Shown: positions 1-12,908 of the stretch, in pieces
Layout of the letters: each line of letters opens with the position of its first letter
How positions within the stretch are numbered: the stretch's first letter is position 1
From: Scortum barcoo
Taxonomy: Eukaryota > Chordata > Actinopteri > Centrarchiformes > Terapontidae
Direction: 5' to 3'
DNA length: 64,000 bases
NCBI GenBank assembly: GCA_023238725.1
Contig: CM041540.1
Location: forward strand, 1,887,001-1,951,000
Notes under the pieces: generated by a model
Databases searched by the model: none
What the model saw: the letters and a program-made list of their open reading frames with translations, nothing else
What the model was told of the DNA's origin: nothing
Translations under genes and position numbers: made by a program

Positions 1-466
1 ATTTAAGGTATAATTAGAATAAAACACATCTAGAAGTGCTAAAATGATCCTCCAAACTTAAAAAAACCTTATAAAGTGAAATAAATGATTGTCTGGACTA
101 TCGGTGATTTGCTTTGTCTTCTACAAATAAATAATAAAAAATAAATAATAAAATAAAAAATAAAACAAACAAATGAAATTAAATCCATCAGTTTAGATTG
201 AATGATTGCTGTTTAAAGTTTAGATGTAGTTTTGGATGTTTTCCTGACTCTTCACTTCATCCTGAGATGTGTCATGTGTTTAGGTTTTTTTTTGGCTGCA
301 GATCAGTTCTGTGTGTTGCAGCTCTGAGTTCACCTTCACTCACACTCCATCTCTGCTGCCAGTTTATCACAGCACACACACTGCTGCACATCATCACACA
401 CTGTGTTAACGTGCACACACAGCTTCACTCCTTCATCCCTCAGAGACGAGCCACTAAAAACTGAAG
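1..466 (+). other. Upstream region and 5' UTR of the tetraspanin gene
   Basis: This is AT-rich sequence upstream of the first coding exon. A pyrimidine/CA-rich stretch from about 320 to 450 probably holds the 5' UTR or proximal promoter. I see no clear TATA box at a sensible distance and cannot place the transcription start. An open frame at 198-464 has no recognisable protein character and ends just before the real start codon, so I do not call it a gene. Confidence 0.4.
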
Positions 467-3400
467 ATGGCAAAAATTAACGGATGTCTCAGATGCCTCT
501 TTATCTTCTTCAATGTGCTGTTTGCAGTAAGTAGAAACACTGATTTTCATCATTTTCAATTAAAGTTTGGTTATTTTTTTATTAGTTTAATATTTGTATA
601 TGGTGCAAAAGATTTAAAAAGATGAAGATAAAAACTGGAAAGCTAAAAAAAAGTCGTTTGTTTAACAGATCAGAGTTAATTTTATTATTTTTTTATGTTC
701 AGAAATGAAGAGGGGTGGGGTCTGGGTGGGGAAAAAAATTTGGCTTATTATTGATTTTCATCGTCAGATAGACAAAAAGAGTGGGAAAAAAGTCTAGTGT
801 GCTTAAAAGAACATACAAATACAGATTAACTTATAATAAAAGAGAAAATACTTTGATAATAAAAGTTAACTGTTAAAATAAGAACATTTGTCAAAAAAAC
901 ACTAAAAAAGTCATACGGTTGAACGTGAAGTGATTAATATAGAAATGTGTGATCAAGTTTTAATCATTTATTTAAGAATAATTTATCATTATTAAAAGAT
1001 GTTTCCTGGCTCATGTTCACTGTACACTTCCAGTAAACGGGAGCCTCTGACGGCCTCATATTTCAGTCCGTTTAAAAAAAATGCTAAGATGACGCAGGTC
1101 TTCAGTTTTTAAAGCTGCGTCTCCCTCTAGTGTTTGATAGCAGGACTTACAGCAAAATGAAATCCATGCACTGGTGCAAATGTCACATCTGGATAAATAG
1201 AAACTATTGATGAACACACTTTTGACATATTGACAGTTTTATTGGCCTCGTCTTCTCAAAGTCTTCGAAATTATAAAACATGATTATTAGAAATGTGAAA
1301 AAAACTTTTTTTTTTACTTTCAGAACAATTTGAGAAAACCACCAAAATAGTGAATTTGTGGTTTTCACAACATCAAACGTGTGCTTACTCTACTTGTGTC
1401 AATGACTCACACACATTTTCAGCATCTTTACATAAGAAACCACTTTTTCCTTCCTGTAAGATGTAAAAAAAGTATTAAATAGTCTTTAATTCAGACTGGA
1501 TGGGCCTTAAATGTTTTATTTTTTGTTGTGTCACTGCCAGAATTCATGTGTGTGAATGTGAATATGAATTCGTGTGTATGTATGTACGATCTGCTTCATT
1601 AAGACAAGCTAAGGCCTCGTTAGCCAACCTGCTCATTTAAAATGCAAGTTTAATGAGAAATGGCTTTAAAACAATGATTACTTGTGTTGGGTTAAGGAGT
1701 TGCCTGGATATGCTTAATGATTAATGATTCATTTATTTTATTTTTTTCCATGTTTGGTGTGAGTTTTCATGAGTTTCATTTAAATTTTTATTATAATAAA
1801 CTTGGGGCAGTTACATAAATATATCCAGTCAAACTAACTAATGCTTTGTGTCCTCAGATCCTCGGATGTGTGCTGATCTATGGGGCGGTGAGGGCCAGCA
1901 CCTTCACCCACCAGGTAAACAACAACAACAACAATAAAACTCCACCTCGTTCTACATCAAAATAAACATAAACATATAAATAAACATAAAATCAGTCAGG
2001 ATTTTACTGTTTTAAAGAGTAAAATGTGCATTTTTAAAATTTCAGTTCAAACTAATTACTTAGTACAAAGTCATTTATTCTTCGGACTGCTGAATTTAGA
2101 AAAAGCATTTCTTCCGTTATCAGTTCTCAAACCTCCTCTGAACCAAACAGTGCATCATTTTTTTCAGCAACGTTTACCTCCGAACATAATGAGAATAATC
2201 TTGTAATTGTTCATCATGCTTGAGGATTTGGGAAAAAGGGCCGACCATGTGACATCAATGATCACAGACGTGGTTGAAAGAAGAGTTAAAGGACAGTTTC
2301 ATTTCAAGTTTTACCATCATTTCTATTAGTTATAATAATATTACACTCATAAAGTTAATTAGCTGGATTTCAGAACACAAAAACATCCGTAAAAGTTCAA
2401 TGAGACGACAAAAAGCAGCGGTCTGATGATCTAACAGGTCGTAAACAGCAACCAGATTAATTTTTGGAAGTGAAAAACTGTTAAATTACTGCCCAAACAC
2501 TGATTCACTGACTGACTTTGACTCATCAGACTAAACAGTTTCCACCGGCACAGTTTTTATCTTCAATGAAAGATTATTCTTGGCCTCAACAACCTGTCAC
2601 CACACCCAAACTTTCAGTTAAATACTAGCTAAACCAGAAATGGGTTTGTTTGTCTGCCAGATTGTGAAATCATGAAAACGAGCTGTGAGCTGTCAGATGA
2701 ATTCCATCCTTGTTCGTTGCATTCGTTGGGTCAGTACTCGCTGCATTTATGGGACGTCGGTCGGAAGATTGCATAACAGATTTACTGAAAAAGAAACCAA
2801 ATCACATTCAGATGTGAACAATTACAGCAATCAAGTGTAACCAGAAATGCCCTTTGACTGTAAAGAAAAAAGATTTTTATTTAACAGCAACATTTAAAGA
2901 GCTCTTTATGTAACCAGCAGCAGAAACATTATGTAAGTTCAGACGTGGTTAGCATTTTGAATTTAAACAAAAGCAGCTGGTTTGAGTTTCTTCTTGACCA
3001 GGACATGTAAAACCCTGTATACTGTGCACATCTGAAAATACACAATACCTGTTTAGAAATGTTTAAAATGCAAATGAAGGATTGTGAAGGTTTATAAGGA
3101 GGCAGGCGACTGCCAAGATGTAGTGGAGGTTTTGGTTTCTTTTCTTAATGCCAAACAGATGAAGCTCGAGGAGTTTTTCCATCCCCACAGTCGACTTTCT
3201 CTCCGAACAATGTTATCAGATCGGAAATGCTGATGCCCTTCACAGCCTTTTAGCTCACTGTTTTTTAACTAATCAGATTTACTTTCTATTCTGGTTGAGC
3301 AGACTTTCCAAACACGTCATTTTCAGGTTTTTTGGCGTTTCAATGTCCATTTTTTTTGGGATGCAGCTTTTAAACACATTAATGGGCTGAAGCCAGACAC

Positions 3401-6400
3401 CCCCACTTTCTCTTTCCGTCTCTCTGCAGAAATTCTTATCAGTTTGATGAAATTATATTTAGCTTTCATACAGATGATTGGTTAACGGGATATTCTCTAT
3501 TCTTCGTGATGCCGTCAACAATGAATTACTTACTCGGTGGAACCAAAGCGATATAGACTAGGCCTCCAATAATATAACATCAGTTATGGCAGAGAAAAAA
3601 TAACATTAAAAATCCACTTCTGTCCGACTCTACTGGCTGGATGAGAAACTTCACATACATATATTGTCATATAAAGCAAGAAACTTTGAATCCATGATTT
3701 CTCATGAGATCAAATATGCCATTTTTGTGTGTTTATCTCTAATTTATTCCACAAATAGATTGAAACAACACTATTTAACAGTTAATATGTGTTATTATAT
3801 TTATTTACTGCCCCCTAAAGGGTAAAACAAATAAAAAGCTTCTTCATTCAGTCAATTATTCATTTTTATACAAATTACTTGCATGCATTGAATGTATTTA
3901 TTGTATGCAATGAAATTTAAGGTATCATAAAAGCAGATAGGTGAAGGTGTGGACAATGATCTGGAAATCCACCTGGAATCACTGAAGTTAAAAATGTTTT
4001 GTTTTAATCGTTAGCATGTCCACATGTATCAGGTAAATCTACAGTCAAACAATTGCTTTGTTTTTTATCATGGGATTTATTGACAAAAATGTAGATATGT
4101 TGTGTACACACTGTTTGAGATCACGGCTGTGCAGTAATTCAGTGTTTGTGTCGTGTCTTTGCTCCGTCATGGTGGACCAGCTGACGTCGGTCGGGTCTCC
4201 GAGCCTGGGTTGGTCTTGGGTTTTTGCCATCGGCGTCCTCGGGATCTCCTGCCTGGGAATCTACGCAGGCTACTCCGAGAAAATCCTCGCCCTAAAAATA
4301 GTACGTACAAGAGTCAGCGTCAAACAGAGGACTAACTCCAGAGAATCGACTCAATTTATTGTTCTTTTGACAATCAAGCCAAAAAACAAAACCAGGAATG
4401 TGTCATGATGTGTTTGTTCATAATGTTTCATGTGTAGTTTGCAGGCTTCATGGGCGTTGGGATGGTCATCATGCTGATCTTTGGCATCATTGTCGCTGTC
4501 ACAAGGAACAAGGTCAACTATCTATCTATCTGTCTATCTATGTACGCAGATTTTCTTCCCTTTTCTTGGTCTTATTCTCTCTTTTTCTACATCTACAAGT
4601 ATGCAAAAGTCCTCTCCATATATCTACCTTGAATTTGAGTTACCATTACTCTCTCCCATCTTAACACTAATGGTTCAGTTTTTCTTTCTGCCCGTGCTGT
4701 TTCTGTATCTATCACTACGCTAACAATGTCGCTATATATATTCATCTTTATTGACACTACAATGACTTCCTTTCACTTATCTTGATGCTAATCTTTGCTT
4801 TCTATTTTGATGTTCATATTCACTGTGTTGCTACCTTTGTTAATTCTTTCTTTCTGTATCTTAAAACCTAATCTTGCTGTGTCCAAAATAACTCCCTTTT
4901 TGCTGTTTTTCTTTCTTTCTCCATCAATCTTGAAGATCACGCTGGCTCACTGTATGCTTAACTTCTCTCTTTATGTTTATTTTCACGCCACTTACTCTCT
5001 CATGTAATGTTAATGTTGATCTTTCTCCACCTCCCTCGAAAATATCTCTTTTTCTCTAATATTAGCATCAAGGTAGACAGATATCTATCATGATGCTAAC
5101 ATTGTTCTCGCTTTGGCTTGATCTATACCAGTCCTTTGTTTTCTCTGTCTTTGTTCTCTCTCTCCATATATGTCTTGATGCTAATGTTGTTCTTTCTCTT
5201 CTTGCAGCTCCGTGAAAACTTTGACACCATTGCTACTGAGATAGCAAAGCCGTTCATTGATGACCCGTCATCGAGGGCGATGCTTGAAGAGATACAGCAA
5301 ACTGTAATTTTCTCCGTGTACTGTTAACCCTTATTAGCATAGTTGAGAGAGGCCAAACACTGCTGCTTGTGGGCTCTTCTAGGATCAATGCCTTTTAGAC
5401 ATTAGAGGACGATGTCTTCTACAGAAACCTTTCACATGGTCACATTTTTTACATTTGGGAGTTTTTCATTGATGGTTACACTACAGTCACAAAACAGCCG
5501 CTATGTCACTTAAAAACAAAAGTTAAGGTACACTTTCAAAAACTTTAAAGAGGTTTAACAATCTTTAGGACAAAAGGTATAATTGAACTGTTTTTCCTTC
5601 ATGTCACAATAAAGAAAACAACAATAGTCCAAATAGTTGCATTATTACAGTTGCATTATTTTCATGCAACAGTTCATGCTACTGTTGAAGGTTTTTACCT
5701 GTTGAAACTCACCTGGCCCTCGTGTGCTTGCAGGCCCAGTGCTGTGGAGTGGCGAGCTCCTCGGACTGGGGCAACTCCATCCCTCAGTCCTGTGCCTGCA
5801 GATCTTCAGGATATGGAGCTTTTGGATCATATGGAGGATCTGGATGTAAATCCAGACCTTCGGTGGGTTTTGTAAAATTAAATGACATTTTGGTTTACTA
5901 ATATATAAGACTTCAGTGAGTTTTTTTCTTACTGGAAAATTGGTGCTTATGTGCAAGAGGTAACGCCACCTTTTCATCACTAAATGTACCAAAAATTGTG
6001 GACCTTGTTACATCAGCCATGTATGGTTCTCGGTGCAGGTGGTGATTTCCAATTTATTTAATCAGAATCAGAATCAAGTTAATTGCTGAACAGATTTTCA
6101 CATAAAAGAAATTTGTCTTGATATGGTGGTGCCAAACATATAAACACTGTAAATAGAAGGGTGAAGCAAGCACTTCAAATTAAAAGTATAAATTCAAAGT
6201 ATAAATTAAAGAAAAAATAGCCTTTATAAAGTATAAAAACATATAAAATAATAAAATACAATAAAATAAAGACAATAAGTGCAATATGAGGTATTAAATT
6301 GAAAGAACTGTACCAGTTTATAGGAATGTGCAAAAACTTTACAATACTAACTTAATTGCATTGTGCAAGAAGGGTTGGATTCCCTCATTTTTCTTTACAC

Positions 6401-7537
6401 GTACAAAGTGACTTTGACCAAGATACTGAATCCTACTGTCATAATTTTTATCTTCTAATAGTCATAGCATATACTGTGCTTTTTATTTTCTGGTATTAGA
6501 TGGAAGAAAAGTAGTTTCTCTCTTCTTACTATGGTGACCATATGTTGTTTTTGTTGTGTTGCAGGGAACCACTGGGCCAGACACCATCTATAAAGAGGTA
6601 TTCGACCAATCAACCAACCGAACAGACCAAACACCATCCATTACCAGACAGTGATTTTTCAGATAAAGACTCTCCTGTTTCCTTTCTCTGCAGGCTTGCA
6701 GTATGATCCTCTTGATGTGGGTGGACATTGTTTTTAAGATCGCCATGGGCTTATGCTTTGGATTTGCTGTCACCGCAGTAAGCTCCTCTGTTGTTGTTTA
6801 TCATGTTCAGTAACAACAAATCTTACTATAGCTTTAAATTCACTTTTAATTCTGAGCCACAAAGTTGTGTTTTGTAATTCCCAAACTGTGTCGAGTCTTG
6901 AGTCAAGTAATCCAGAACGAGCAAGTTTCAAGTCATGTCCAAGTTCTGAACTTTGCATTTTGAGGCCTACAGAAGTCAAGATGTACTTTGGAAGTCAACC
7001 AACCCCTGCTGGTGAATATCCTCAGTAACAGATAGCTAGTGTTGATGAAAGATCTGTCTTGACAAAGTGTCACATTTCGGGAGGTTATACTGCATCAGGT
7101 GCCTGCAGATCTGGTTTAGTTAAGTTCAAATGTAATTTTTTTCAGTTGCTTGTATATTTTTATTACATAGCTAATGCTTTGTGTTAGCATGGTGAGCTAA
7201 CAGCAATTATTAAATGAAGTGAAGCAAACTCAGAGGCTCGGGTCAGTTGGTTCAGGTACAGCCTCGAGTACAAGCTGGGTTTGGGTTTCAGTTTTAGGTC
7301 CACTGAAAACTGCAATCCTTCAAACAAACGAAACAATCACGTTTCCTGAGATATAAAGTTGGGTCGGACAGGTCCACAACTGTCCACAACTGTCCACCCC
7401 CGACCGCTGACCTTTAACCTCTGACTGACTGTCTGTCTTTACAGCTGCTGGGCCTGCTGGTCTCCCTCCTGATGATCCATCAGGTCAAACGTCACGATGG
7501 CGCAGGAGCAACGTCCATCGCCATGAAGGGATACTGA
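467..7537 (+). CDS. Tetraspanin, TSPAN8-like, nine coding exons
   Basis: The gene encodes a four-pass membrane protein that would organise partner proteins into tetraspanin microdomains. Coding exons: 467-526, 1858-1914, 4181-4300, 4438-4512, 5208-5303, 5734-5862, 6565-6597, 6694-6777, 7445-7537. All introns are GT-AG and phase 0, giving 248 codons plus TGA. The start MAKINGCLRCLFIFFNVLFA is the usual short cytoplasmic tail plus TM1 with its conserved Asn. TM segments lie at about residues 9-33, 53-72, 80-101 and 206-229. The large loop (about 102-200) has CCG at 139-141, CxC at 156-158, C174 and C192. That makes six cysteines in the order seen in human TSPAN8. Unusual points: a Gly/Ser/Tyr-rich stretch at about 160-173, a short first loop, and loss of the usual GCCGA-like motif after TM2. 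The donor after exon 4 (AAG|GTCAAC) is weak and abuts a TATC repeat. The exon 3 acceptor is the only one that keeps the frame open. Orthology to a named TSPAN is inferred; expression is unknown. Confidence 0.9.
1915..4180 (+). other. Tetraspanin intron 2 (2.3 kb)
   Basis: This is the largest intron of the tetraspanin gene. It is AT-rich with A/T homopolymers. I found no additional exon that keeps the protein frame, no hallmark of a mobile element and no RNA gene. Confidence 0.6.
4514..4541. repeat. TATC/TGTC tetranucleotide microsatellite at a splice donor
   Basis: A short run of CTAT repeats with one CTGT variant begins within two bases of the exon 4 donor GT at 4513-4514. Length change here would sit next to the splice site. 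It is short and probably neutral. Confidence 0.7.
6060..6350 (-). mobile_element. LINE 3'-end fragment in tetraspanin intron 6
   Basis: The segment opens with tandem ATCAGA units (ATCAGAATCAGAATCAAG). It continues with 'aagaaatttgtcttg' and an 'aaacactgtaaat' stretch, then short AAAATA runs. This is the reverse complement of a common fish LINE/SINE-type 3' end with a (GATTCT)n tail. It lies in the intron antisense to the gene and has no coding capacity. The family assignment is from memory of the pattern, not from a search. Confidence 0.55.
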
Positions 7538-8560
7538 AGGGCGCACTCCACCCTCTGACCCCTGACCTTTAACCTCTGCACTGTAACAGGATGACTCAGT
7601 GGTCCATACACAGCCTCTTCTTTACTTTTTTACGACATTTCTGCCTTTTAAGAGAGCTACAGGGAAAGACGAAGATGAGACAAAGGGATGATGATACAGG
7701 AATATTTCATTTGGGAGAAGCGCTGCCTCCGAGCAGTTTTTTTCTTCCAGCTTTATATTGTAGAAAAATATTGCAAACATTTATTTTTTTGTTAATCATT
7801 ATATCTCTTGTGTGTTATTTGACGGTATGCAGTATTGTGGTAGTCTTATGTAACAAAGACATATTGTAAACAAGACGCAGTTTCTAATCTCGACCTTCGA
7901 AACATCTGACCACAGCTCCATTAATCTGAGGAGGCCACTGATGATATTTAACAGTACGATAATTGGTGAAATTCCTCTTTAAGCCCAGAAAGTCTCAGCG
8001 AAATTGGTTGTGCTTGAAGCTTGGTGATTTACTGATTATTTGCAATGGTAAAGTAGCAAGCTTTTGGAGAACACGCTGTCTATTAGCTGTTAGTTTTACT
8101 ACGTATTTACTTAGTAGTTGTTGAGTGGCCTGTTAAGTCTGATATTAATAGATTTTTTTAATGCAAAATTCAGGTTTAAATGTTGGCATCATCAGGCTCT
8201 TTAGTCAGTTTTTTGGTGTGGGACAATGTAAAACTGCATATTTTCCAAAGCTTTGTCTATGTATGCACTTCAGTCTTGTCAAACCAAAAACTCTACCGGA
8301 CATCAAACACATTACATCCCATCAACACTTATTGCACTGAGAAGAAAAATAAGAGCATATGTTTAATAGGAAATGGAATATCAGTACAATTATTCATGCA
8401 AAATAAGATTAAATTACATAATTCATATCGAGTTTCATTTAAAATAAAGGGACAGTGACTAAAATGGAAGACAGATACTGTAACAGGAAGTCTTTTATTG
8501 TGAAACCTGCACTTATATATCATTACGAAATAAACTTTAGAGACTGAAACTCTACAAGGC
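7538..8560 (+). other. Probable 3' UTR of the tetraspanin gene
   Basis: This non-coding sequence follows the tetraspanin stop codon. Candidate poly(A) signals AATAAA lie at 8443-8448 and 8529-8534. I cannot tell which, if either, is used. Open frames here are short and unrelated to known proteins. Confidence 0.4.
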
Positions 8561-11500
8561 CTCAATCTTTGGTGTTTTAATGTGATCGGTATATGGTCAT
8601 ATTTGGGAGATTTTTTTTATCTGCCCATCTCAAACAGCCAGTGAGGAAGTTAAACAGAAGAGGGGGATTTAAAAGGGTTAAGGGGTTTTAAGGTGATGAT
8701 GACCGATGGTGGAGGATTCTCAAGATGGATCCAGAGAGCTGGTCTAAAGGTAAAGATGGTCGTTGGGTTGTCGGCAGCTAAAAGCAGCTAGTTTGTAAAG
8801 CAGGACTGTTAGCATGGCAACGCTCGCGGGTTCAGATTTGGGTTGTCTGGGTTGATAATTCTGATGTTGCAGGGTCAGCCTAGTTCTCATTCAACACCTT
8901 GATGGTGGGAAAACCTCCCTGCAGCTCATTGTCAGCAAAAAAAAAAGTTTTGTTGGGGAATATTGCCATTAAAGATATGAACGGCTGAGAATGGCTAAAA
9001 GAGAAAGATTTACCAAGAGAAAACTGGAGCCTTTGTTAGATCTTCTGTTTTAATTAAAGTTTGTGTCAGATGACATTTATCCTAAAAAATTAAATGTTAG
9101 AGATCACATTTCCTGTGTGTATATTTGCCCAAATCAACAGAAAAACTTATGAATGAGCCTAATTTTTTATGTGGAGTATGCTTTCATCAAACAAGTGCAC
9201 ACCTTTGTTCACGTTTGTTCTTAAGATTTGTGTCCCTGATTTCCAATAAAAGTTGACGACTCGAAGGTTAAAGACGGTTCAGAGTCAGACAGATGAAAAC
9301 AGGGTTTGTTGACAGCTGGTCGGCACAAAGAAACAGAAAGAGGAGAAAACAGGCGTGAAGGCAAAGCGACCGATACATGTATGACGTAGAGCTGATTGGA
9401 GGATTGTTAACAGGTGTTCAGAGGAGGAGCAAACAATGATAAATCAGGCTGGAGTCGATCGAAAAAATACAGACAAATTTCGATATTTTAGATAAAAGTG
9501 CTCCTCTGTTTTTTCTGTTTCACAAAGCCTCTGTGCACAAACTCCATGAAGAAATAAGTTCCTATTTTGTCACGGAAGAACTTGATTGGTCTGCACAAAG
9601 CCCCGACCTCTTTTTACCCCTCCAACTTTATCGAGTCACTCTCAACAACAGTAATATATAAGCAAGATTAAATAACAATAAGAGGAAAGAAAATGCCAGG
9701 GAATTCAGTTCTGATGTAAAAAAACACACAATTTAAATTAGAAAAGAAAGTGAGTAGTTTCGTCCATTTAGTTATTTTCTAAATATTAAAAAAAAATCAT
9801 GACCATAAGTTGAGTTTTAACCTTTCCATAACGTGCTTTACAGGATATATGTAAAAAAAAAAAGACTTTTCACTTTAAATCTACATAAATATGGTGACGT
9901 TTGATCCTGATTGGACCTCGTCAGGTCAAGGTGAGGCGTGCAAACACTTGTTAATATATGCAGATGTGGTGATGAGTAACTGGGATAACTCTGACAACAA
10001 ATCGCCCTCATCATTTAATTACGGGGGTAAATACATTAACAAAGCCTTCATTAAATGAGAGTTTCCAGTGAGCACTTTACCAAACACTGGAACAGGCTCA
10101 CCTTAATAAAATACAGCCAGCATTAATGTCATTAGTAACTCCTGTTGTTTTTCTCCTGATAATACATAATACATAATACATACATACACAGGACAGGATT
10201 AGATGCACACACACAGGAGAAAAACTTTTATTAAAAAATGTGCTTTTTAAAGGATTCATGCTTGTGTGCTAATAAACGGTTTCATACAAACATTTCAAAA
10301 GCGAGGCTGCACACTTAACTCATCAAACTTATAAAAATATGAAGGAAACGTACAATCAGGCCACACAGAGGTACCTTAATCCAAGTCCAAAGCACCCAAT
10401 CTCCCAATCCCAGTCAGTCATGTTCATGTAGATTTAAAGAAGAAGTGGGAGCAGGATGACGTGTGCTCGTATTTCTTTGGTCTTTTGTGGACATTTTGGT
10501 TTGATACCAGCAAACCTCTGCAGCCACAGTGTTGTTGATGTAGCAGCAGATTAACAGCCGTGCTTTTGAGATGAGGTGTCCACATACTTTTGGCCCTCAT
10601 CAGAGAATAAACTAGCAGCCATTAGATGGCAGCAAACACCAAAAAAAAAACAGTCACAGTGAACAGCACACTGTACTGAAGAGGTTCACACTTTATCTGT
10701 AGGGTTCAGACCAAGATGTTGCATCAGGTGTGTAAAATCACAGACATGATGGTTTGTTTTTTATTGTCCATTTCACTTTGTATGATCTAAAAACTCCAGC
10801 AGATCACATTTTGTCTTCCTGCAGTCACACAGATTTACAAGTTTATCATCTGATGGAGGATCTGGATGCAGCAGTGCAGGAATCTTTTTCACTCCCACTG
10901 CTGCTGTGCCAAAACTCAGGTGAACCGAACGCACCTCCGCTCAGTCTCTGCTTTTGTATTTACAGCAGTTCATCAAACACACGCACAACAAAGGAAAGAA
11001 GTGCAGGTTAGTTACAGTCCGCTGAGGAAACCTGTGAGGTGACGAAGATTCACTTCTTGAACCTTTTCCTTGACAGATGAGCTGAGTGTTTTTTATCTTC
11101 TCTGATTTGCCTTTTTCAGTCTTATCCCAAATATAAGACATGTTTACCTCGATGTTGAATATTCTCTTTTGAATTAAAATCACCTTTTCAAATAAAAACT
11201 TAAGGTCACTTAAGGTCTCTTAGTTGAGGAAATTTTTGTGTTCCTTGTGTTCGTGTTCCTGATCGCCACTAAGACTGCTCTTGAATTAAATAAGCTGCTC
11301 AGCATCCAGGTCGTACATCCACCACACACCACAATATAAAACCCCTCAGAAATAACTGTGACTAATATAACCTGAAGGATGGAAACACAAACCCAGTCAG
11401 GGGCCAAACACTGATCCTCCACCCAATCAAAACCCATAACATGAGAGTCTGTCTGATGCTTTAAGTTGAGTTTCCTGCTGAGTTTCTTTTCCACATGTGG

Positions 11501-12168
11501 GCAGCCTCGGGCGGTTTCACTTCAGGCCTTTACAGGAGATTACAGTACACGAAGAGCTCGACTGTAAACATTCACAGAGAAAAACATTCGACTGCTGTTC
11601 AGGGTGAAGGCGAATGTAAGATCAGAATGCACCAAAAAGATCCAGTTAGTTTGTCACGCTTATTTTATTCATGCAAATGACATCTAAACGATGACAGTGT
11701 TTTCTGCTGGTTAATAATGCACATTATTGTTTCCCATTTGCCTCCAACCACTCTGACGAAGAGATTTGGTAACCTGTATGAGTGATTTACTTACAAATTT
11801 TATTGCACCTCACATTTTCTTCAGTACAAATAAATTCATAAGTAGTCCTGAGCTGTCATGTACACAATCTGACTTTATAATCCCTGCATCTGAACTGAAT
11901 ATGACAACAAAATCACCAAACATAATATGAAAAATAAAGAAAATCATATTCTGTTCACCATGTTCTCATCATATCAGTTTCAGAGAGTTTTAAGTTTCTC
12001 ACAGCAACAACAAGGCTACAGGTTCTTCGTTGCTCAAAAATAATCTCACTCCAGAAGTCGGATTTTCTCTGCAGGTTAGAAGTGACAGGAAAACGGCGGC
12101 TCAGAGGTATTGATGCGCCTCATTAACATTTGCCATTCGTCAAGTCGAAACGAGAAATTGCGACAACT
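8561..12168. other. Intergenic region between tetraspanin and a short transposon
   Basis: No gene is recognised. The region contains another AATAAA at about 9245. At 10576-10594 it carries a 'gtgtccacatacttttggc' motif. That motif matches a stretch I remember from the ends of widespread fish DNA transposons, but I found no partner end here. Short open frames at 10754-11011 and 11210-11494 have no domain or conserved character. Confidence 0.5.
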
Positions 12169-12908
12169 TTAAAGGTGCAGTTGGCAGCATTGAGCAGCCT
12201 GTAAATTTGAAGCATTACAGCTGTAAGGCCCCTCCCCACACAACGGCCAGGTGAAAACACACACAGAGGATACACAGGTAAGAAATATGAATTAAACTCT
12301 GTTATAGAGATATAACAGGCTTTACAGTGACTTTAGTCTGACTGAACGTTAGCTACATGTTTGGTGCTCAGTTCGTTAAACAGTCGAACTTTGTGATAAC
12401 GTGAGATTTTTAACAACTTTCAGATAAAACAAAGCTAACTGTTAGCGCATAGCTCCGGTGTTTCCTCTCGTTTAATCTCCGGCTCGGTCAGATCGTTTTT
12501 CTTTAGCTTCTTTTCTTCTCTCTCTGCTCATCTTCTGTTTCTTCTCTCTCAGTATCAGCAGTAGTTGTCAGAGGAGGGAGGCTCACTTTTCTCTCTGCTG
12601 CTCCTCGTTGAGTAAAGAAACAAGTTCATGACCCCGCAGTGACCATCACCATCAGAGCTCCTACGCTGACCGGGACGCCGCAGCGTGTTCACGAACTTGA
12701 ACTGTCAGACACCTCCTCCTGCTCTGATTGGTTGGTTTGACCCGGGCACAGTGGATTTTAACAAATGGCTTTAGAGGCAGAAGGCGGGTCAGAGGAGGCT
12801 GATTATTATCACAGATGATCTGTATCATATTCTACTATCAGGACATGGTGACAGTTTGAGTGAATGACTAAAAGTAGAGTTTGAAAATGTTACCTACTGA
12901 ACCTTTAA
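12169..12908. mobile_element. Non-autonomous DNA transposon with TTAA flanks (about 730 bp)
   Basis: The left end reads TTAA-AGGTGCAGTTGGCAGCAT. The reverse complement of the right end reads TTAA-AGGTTCAGTAGGTAACAT. These are imperfect inverted repeats of about 18 bp, each bounded by TTAA. TTAA is the target duplication of piggyBac-type elements, although the ends do not start with the usual CCC. The interior has no transposase frame. It is GC-richer than its surroundings, with an inverted pair 'gttcatgacc' and 'gttcacgaac'. Read as a MITE-like non-autonomous copy; the superfamily is uncertain. Confidence 0.6.

Noticed and set aside
10576..10594. Motif resembling a fish DNA transposon terminus
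   Set aside because: There is no matching inverted end or target duplication nearby, so no element can be delimited.
5836..10873. 16-mer ATGGAGGATCTGGATG shared by the tetraspanin exon 6 and position 10854
   Set aside because: The match does not extend on either side, so it is most likely coincidence and not an exon copy.
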